From CAYTED01 sp964537075 (GTDB taxonomy: Bacteria; Patescibacteriota; Minisyncoccia; Moranbacterales; UBA1568), in assembly GCA_964537075.1 (NCBI GenBank), contig CAZIBB010000037.1, positions 1 to 8,645 of the forward strand: DNA of 8,645 nucleotides. The letters are read 5' to 3'. Below, piece by piece: positions 5,229-8,645 of the stretch. The notes under the pieces are model-generated. The model made no database searches. It was given only the letters and a program-made list of their open reading frames with translations, and had not been told where the DNA came from. The stretch's first letter is position 1; every line of letters begins with the position of its first letter. Position numbers and translations under genes: made by a program.

Positions 5229-5834
5229 TTACTCCAAAATTCCGTCCAAGTTCACATCATAGAGAATCTGTTCTGAGACGAGACGATAATTGATCAATTC
5301 TTTCTTCTCGAACCAGATTGGAATTTCCCGATCTGCTTCCTCGGGACTGTCAGAACAGTGCACGAGGTTGCGCACGGCGCGACTATCGATAGAAGAGAGC
5401 GCATACGAATCAAGCGTGAGATCACCGCGAATCGTTCCGACATCGGAAGTGGTCGGCTCAGTTCCTCCGACAAGCTTCTTCACGATAGCGACCGCCTGAT
5501 TCCCCTCGACCACCATGGCGAGCACCGGGCAAGCCGTAAAAAAATCTACATTTGCCTGAATGATATCCTTGCCGTATTCGATGGCCTCCTTTTCGATCGG
5601 CAATCCCTGCGCCGTACGATCATTCACGATACGAGCTCCCTTGGCGAGGAACCATTCCTCATTCTTATTATAATGTGCCCAACACTGATCGGCTGTCGGC
5701 CGGAGAAACTTGACCGCAACGAACTTGAGTCCTGTCCGCTCAATGCGTTTGAAGATTTCACCCATAAGTGAACGCTGAACGCCATCGGGCTTCACAATGA
5801 TGAAAGATCGCTCTTTCTTCGGATGCTGTACCAT
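5229..5834 (-). CDS. ndk: Nucleoside diphosphate kinase, long form
   Basis: Transfers the gamma phosphate of ATP to nucleoside diphosphates through a phosphohistidine, keeping (d)NTP pools balanced in the cytoplasm. The product is 201 residues; classic NDKs have about 140. IVKPDGVQR (13-21) carries the ATP-contacting Lys15, GTIRGD is at 133-138 and the catalytic His159 sits in NLVHCSDSPEEA. Two differences explain the length. About 35-40 extra residues (around 58-97) separate the conserved HY (54-55) from DFFTACPVLAMVVEG, and a C-terminal tail of about 20 residues ends in YDVNLDG. All catalytic motifs are intact, so activity is expected. The start is the ATG at 5834, without a Shine-Dalgarno site. 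It has its own promoter and terminator. Confidence 0.96.
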   Translation of the reverse strand: MVQHPKKERSFIIVKPDGVQRSLMGEIFKRIERTGLKFVAVKFLRPTADQCWAHYNKNEEWFLAKGARIVNDRTAQGLPIEKEAIEYGKDIIQANVDFFTACPVLAMVVEGNQAVAIVKKLVGGTEPTTSDVGTIRGDLTLDSYALSSIDSRAVRNLVHCSDSPEEADREIPIWFEKKELINYRLVSEQILYDVNLDGILE

Positions 5835-5870
5835 AACAATTGAAAATATTTCACCATTTAACTTGTGAGA

Positions 5871-5899
5871 AGCATACTATAAATTTCGTGTATTGGCAA
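5871..5899 (-). promoter_or_regulatory. Promoter of ndk
   Basis: On the minus strand, TTGCCA (5899-5894), a 17-base spacer and TATGCT (5876-5871). The predicted start near 5864 gives a leader of about 30 bases. The layout is nearly the same as at rpmB. Confidence 0.65.
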
Positions 5900-5912
5900 G
5901 AGAACTGCTACA

Positions 5913-6057
5913 GAAAACACAAAGCTCAATCCGCCAGCTGGCGGAACAAAAACCAAACAAAACACAACAGTCAGAAAAACAAAACGCAGACTTTTCTTTT
6001 CTGTGCTTTGAAAATTGTGTTTTGTTTGGTCTTTGTGCTTTTTGTTTTTGTGTTTTC
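5913..6057. repeat. 145-base imperfect inverted repeat between the MBL gene and ndk
   Basis: Outer arms GAAAACACAAA (5913-5923) and its complement (6047-6057), middle arms ACCAAACAAAACACAA (5952-5967) and its complement (6015-6030), and inner arms beginning CAGAAAA fold into one long AT-rich hairpin. Left sides are A/C-rich and right sides T/G-rich. It lies directly behind the metallo-beta-lactamase stop codon and ends upstream of the ndk promoter, so it probably terminates the former. The left arm holds the extra palindrome at 5931-5944. Confidence 0.75.
5931..5944. repeat. GC palindrome CCGCCAGCTGGCGG inside the inverted repeat
   Basis: A perfect 14-base palindrome in an otherwise A/C-rich arm. 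The opposite arm has no counterpart. Between the outer and middle pairing blocks the left side is 28 bases and the right side 16; removing the palindrome makes them nearly equal. This suggests a later insertion. Confidence 0.7.
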
Positions 6058-6062
6058 CAAGG

Positions 6063-6920
6063 CTATTCCTTCCACATACACTTCTTCTCCTTGCAAAGAT
6101 ACCTGATATCACCCTCCCTATCCGTCCGATGTATACGAATACCCCGTTTCATAAGTCGTTCAATCACCTCGGGAGCAGGATGACCATAATTATTTTTTCC
6201 GACGGAAATAATCGCTTCCCTCGGACGGATCATATCGAGAAACGTGTCACTCGTCGAAAATCTCGACCCATGATGCGCGACTTTCAGGATATCAACCGGC
6301 TGTTCGAGGGGGAGAAAAAATTCCTCCCGCGGCAGATCGCCAGTCAAGAGCACACTACTGTCGCCATACGTGAAACGAATGATGATGCTCCCCTCATTGG
6401 ATTCCTTGTCGGTCAATGCTCTCCCGTACGGACTCGGATATTCGATGAGAAGCTTTCCTCCATCGTTCGGAAGGACAATCTCCGTCCCGGCACGGATCGC
6501 TTTATGCCGGCTGCCATTTTTCTCTATCGCCCCAAAAAAAAGTTTTTCGCTCTCTGTTCCATCCACGTACCCGTTCGTCAGAGCTGAGAGTACGCGATAA
6601 GAACGGAAGAGACTGGGAAATCCGCCAATATGATCCCGGTCGGAATGTGTCGCGATAACCGTTTCGATAGTGCGGTCCCAAAACGGAATATGTCGCCCCA
6701 GCCGGGAAAGAAGCAGTCTGCCATCAACACCCGCATCAATCACGATCTCCGTCATGCCACTGCGAATCAGTATCGCATCGCCCTGCCCGACCGAGAGAAA
6801 GATGATTTCTGTCTCTTTGGGGAGATGCGTCGCCTGCCACGCAAGGAAAGCAAGAAAAAGTGAACACACAAATAATCCAAAAACAAACCAATACCGCCAT
6901 TTGTGACTTCGCACTTTCAT
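6063..6920 (-). CDS. Membrane-anchored ComEC/Rec2-type metallo-beta-lactamase domain protein
   Basis: A 285-residue protein matching the C-terminal domain of ComEC, thought to degrade or process the DNA strand that is not taken up. A basic N-terminus (Lys2, Arg4, Lys7, Arg9) and one membrane segment (about 11-28) predict an N-in orientation with the catalytic domain outside. FLSVGQGDAILI (41-52) opens the fold. The metal motif THSDRDHIGG (91-100) supplies His92, Asp94, Asp96 and His97. LLTGD (191-195), VAHHGS (214-219) and GHP (246-248) follow, then HRTDREGDI (264-272). All metal-ligand motifs are intact. The start is the first ATG after an in-frame TGA that lies in hairpin element C. No Shine-Dalgarno site; a TATACT lies just upstream but has no convincing -35. 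It is downstream of the ComEC channel gene. Confidence 0.93.
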   Translation of the reverse strand: MKVRSHKWRYWFVFGLFVCSLFLAFLAWQATHLPKETEIIFLSVGQGDAILIRSGMTEIVIDAGVDGRLLLSRLGRHIPFWDRTIETVIATHSDRDHIGGFPSLFRSYRVLSALTNGYVDGTESEKLFFGAIEKNGSRHKAIRAGTEIVLPNDGGKLLIEYPSPYGRALTDKESNEGSIIIRFTYGDSSVLLTGDLPREEFFLPLEQPVDILKVAHHGSRFSTSDTFLDMIRPREAIISVGKNNYGHPAPEVIERLMKRGIRIHRTDREGDIRYLCKEKKCMWKE

Positions 6921-6957
6921 ACTTACAGTATATCGCTGAATGATTTTTTCAAATAGA

Positions 6958-7008
6958 CGGTCGTTCCCCTGGTTTCAGGGGCTTGTCTGCCTTTGGCAGG
7001 TGCGTCCG
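6958..7008. repeat. Hairpin repeat element, copy C, at the ComEC split
   Basis: Constant ends CGGTCGTTCC (6958-6967) and GGTGCGTCCG (6999-7008) enclose two independent hairpins, CCCCTG-GTTT-CAGGGG (6966-6981) and CTGCC-TTT-GGCAG (6987-6999). A GC-rich stretch continues to about 7045, with GCCCG and CGGGC as possible arms. It fills much of the 133-base gap between the ComEC channel and its metallo-beta-lactamase partner, in the opposite orientation to those genes. Confidence 0.82.
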
Positions 7009-7053
7009 CCCGCCCGCAACGAAACACAGCGAGATTCGGGCAGGCTGTTCGCA

Positions 7054-8556
7054 TCATTCAGTACCCTCATCATCATCTTTTAATCGTCTCTTCCACAACC
7101 AAAACAAACACCCGGTCACCCCATACCAGAGAATTATCCACCAGAGCGACACCGAGACCCCCGAGATGAAGCTCCCCGGCACACTCTCGAGAAATCGCGC
7201 ACCAATGATAAACACATGCGCCAGGAAAAACGTCAGCCAAGAAAAAATGAAAATGCCACCGGGTATGACCATGCCGACAAGCCCGGTAAAAAAAGCAGAG
7301 AACATAATGAGCGGCACGAGAAGCACGATCGTCGTATTCGCTACAATAGAAACGACCGAAATATTTCCCAATTGAAAAATGATAAACGGCATAACGAGCC
7401 ACTCGACAAAGAGCGAAAGAACCATCGCTTCGTAGAAAATTCGCGCGAGCCACGGCCTCGGCATCCACAGAGAGTGCCGCACTGAAGCATAGAGAAGAAT
7501 CGCGAGCGTCGCGAGATAAGAGAACTCGAAACCGAGATCATACCGGAGGAGGAGTGGACTCCACGCGAGCATGAACGCGAGCGCGAGGAACCAAATACGA
7601 AATCCGCTGCCAGGACGACCCATACAGAGTGCCAAAAGCAAGAGCGACCCCATGACACCCGCGCGCACCGCCGATGCCGGAGCGCCGACGAAAATGACAT
7701 ACACAATAATTCCAACAATCGCGAAAAGTGATGCTCCTCTCCGATACCATCCAAGGAGAATCGCGAGGAAAAAAAGAAGTCCTCCTACCAAGGTGATATT
7801 GTATCCTGACACCGCCGTCACATGCGTCACCCCCGTCCGAATGAACAAGTTCTTTTCGACACTCGAAAATCCACCATCTTCACCGATGAGCATACCGAGT
7901 GAAAGCGCCGCTTCCGTTGCGGGAACCGATTGTTCGATGACCGCTACGATATTTTCTTTTACTGAAAACAGCATACGCTTTACTGCAAATCGGAAGTTCT
8001 CACTTCGCTCCTGATCAATGATTGAAATCGGTTTCTCGCACAGATACCCGATGCCTCGCGCAGCGAGCATCATCTGATACGCTACCTTGCGCCCTGCTAT
8101 TTCGACCACTTCTTCCGGCCTTTTCAAGTCACATGAAAATTCGATTCTCTCGCCAGGCATTCTTTTCTTCGCTATTCGCTCACGCAAGAGAATTTTCTCA
8201 CTCGGACAGAAATGACTCTCGCAGCTTTCTCCTTGTATCTCTGATTCCTGAAAAAAAGATTTCTCGATGCTCGCCTTCGTGACAACTCCATTTGCACGAA
8301 GTGTCTCATTCGGTTCACTGAGATTCTTCCAATGGAGGAACTCGTCACTCCCCATCCGAACTCCACCGAGTATCGCGAGAAAGAGCGCCATCACAGAGAC
8401 AAAAAACGGCTTCCCATACATTGAGAAACCATACGCGATCAGAGAGAGGGTGACGATTACTATCGCATCGAACGAATGGGATGAAAAAAAAGTTCCGAAA
8501 GCGATTCCAAGAGAAAGTCCGATAGCTATACAGAGAAGAACGTCGAGACGTTTCAT
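7054..8556 (-). CDS. comEC: ComEC/Rec2 DNA uptake channel without the metallo-beta-lactamase domain
   Basis: Inner-membrane channel through which single-stranded DNA enters during natural transformation. The product is 500 residues. Three N-terminal hydrophobic segments (about 5-67) are followed by a soluble OB-fold-like DUF4131 region (about 75-190, four Cys at 112, 117, 142 and 173). The Competence domain (about 213-490) shows LSLGMLIGE (219-226), TGVTHVTAVSGYN (241-253), SAVRAGVMGS (295-304) and YDLGFEFSYLAT (339-350). Many transmembrane helices follow, and the protein ends in a charged KRRLKDDDEGTE. Typical ComEC continues into a metallo-beta-lactamase domain; here that is a separate gene. 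The start is the ATG at 8556, with a weak, distant AGAGGA. The stop is TGA. Its promoter is probably beyond 8630 or outside the window. Confidence 0.95.
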   Translation of the reverse strand: MKRLDVLLCIAIGLSLGIAFGTFFSSHSFDAIVIVTLSLIAYGFSMYGKPFFVSVMALFLAILGGVRMGSDEFLHWKNLSEPNETLRANGVVTKASIEKSFFQESEIQGESCESHFCPSEKILLRERIAKKRMPGERIEFSCDLKRPEEVVEIAGRKVAYQMMLAARGIGYLCEKPISIIDQERSENFRFAVKRMLFSVKENIVAVIEQSVPATEAALSLGMLIGEDGGFSSVEKNLFIRTGVTHVTAVSGYNITLVGGLLFFLAILLGWYRRGASLFAIVGIIVYVIFVGAPASAVRAGVMGSLLLLALCMGRPGSGFRIWFLALAFMLAWSPLLLRYDLGFEFSYLATLAILLYASVRHSLWMPRPWLARIFYEAMVLSLFVEWLVMPFIIFQLGNISVVSIVANTTIVLLVPLIMFSAFFTGLVGMVIPGGIFIFSWLTFFLAHVFIIGARFLESVPGSFISGVSVSLWWIILWYGVTGCLFWLWKRRLKDDDEGTE

Positions 8557-8574
8557 AAATGAAGAATTCCTCTC

Positions 8575-8630
8575 CCTCCCCTCCCTGCCTACCGGCAGGC
8601 AGGCTTTCCAAGGAAGGTATTGAGGGGAGG
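8575..8630. repeat. Inverted repeat holding GC palindrome family 2, copy 2
   Basis: Arms CCTCCCCTC (8575-8583) and GAGGGGAGG (8622-8630) are perfectly complementary. Directly against the left arm is the palindrome 8584-8603, the reverse complement of 4700-4719. Including flanks, 25 bases (8582-8606) match copy 1. Read in the orientation of copy 1, both loci have the order arm, 18-21-base spacer with CCTTGG, palindrome, 0-3 bases, arm. It lies 19 bases upstream of the comEC start. Confidence 0.8.
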
Positions 8631-8645
8631 TGATACAAAAAATCA

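Noticed and set aside
6958..7008. Integron attC site
   Set aside because: It has imperfectly paired ends and variable stems, but the RYYYAAC/GTTRRRY core motifs are missing and there is no integrase or gene cassette layout.
6921..7053. comEC split as a frameshift or sequencing error
   Set aside because: The gap is 133 bases of non-coding repeat, and both genes have sensible start and stop positions.
7054..7056. Recoded UGA as in some Patescibacteria
   Set aside because: comEC ends naturally at TGA with a normal C-terminus, and no other gene contains an internal TGA.

Overview
The window looks like chromosomal DNA from a Patescibacteria (Candidate Phyla Radiation) bacterium, most likely of the Parcubacteria group. 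This is an inference. It rests on an MscL with a C-terminal zinc ribbon, a long-form nucleoside diphosphate kinase, a ComEC split into two genes, leaders that mostly lack a Shine-Dalgarno site, and short GC-rich palindromes scattered between genes. No 16S rRNA gene is present to confirm it. comEC ends in TGA and no gene needs TGA read as an amino acid, so the standard bacterial code fits.

Layout. Positions 1-2995 (minus strand) hold the streptomycin operon in the order promoter, rpsL (S12), rpsG (S7), fusA (EF-G, running off the left edge). Upstream on the same strand is an M50 site-2 protease (3037-3750). Diverging from it on the plus strand are rpmB (L28, 3938-4117), with its own promoter and a perfect terminator, and mscL (4257-4661). 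Next comes a compact minus-strand unit with promoter, ribosome binding site, small Cys-rich ORF and terminator (4771-5188). Then, all on the minus strand, come ndk (5229-5834), a membrane-anchored ComEC-type metallo-beta-lactamase (6063-6920) and the ComEC channel (7054-8556). No gene-free stretch exceeds 300 bases.

How the genes work together. rpsL, rpsG, fusA and rpmB serve translation. The right half reads as DNA uptake (channel plus extracellular-facing nuclease-like domain) next to a kinase that recharges nucleoside diphosphates, a plausible scavenging set for an organism with limited nucleotide synthesis.

The most unusual content is between the genes. (1) Leaders and spacers carry degenerate tandem arrays with a strict 7-base period, usually with no Shine-Dalgarno site. 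In the rpsG-fusA spacer two such arrays face each other in inverted orientation. (2) Three copies of a hairpin element share constant ends (CGGTCGTTCC and GGTGCGTCC) around variable inner stems; one copy sits in the gap where ComEC is split. (3) Two copies of another GC palindrome are each nested inside a longer, locus-specific inverted repeat. (4) A third palindrome appears to interrupt one arm of a 145-base inverted repeat.
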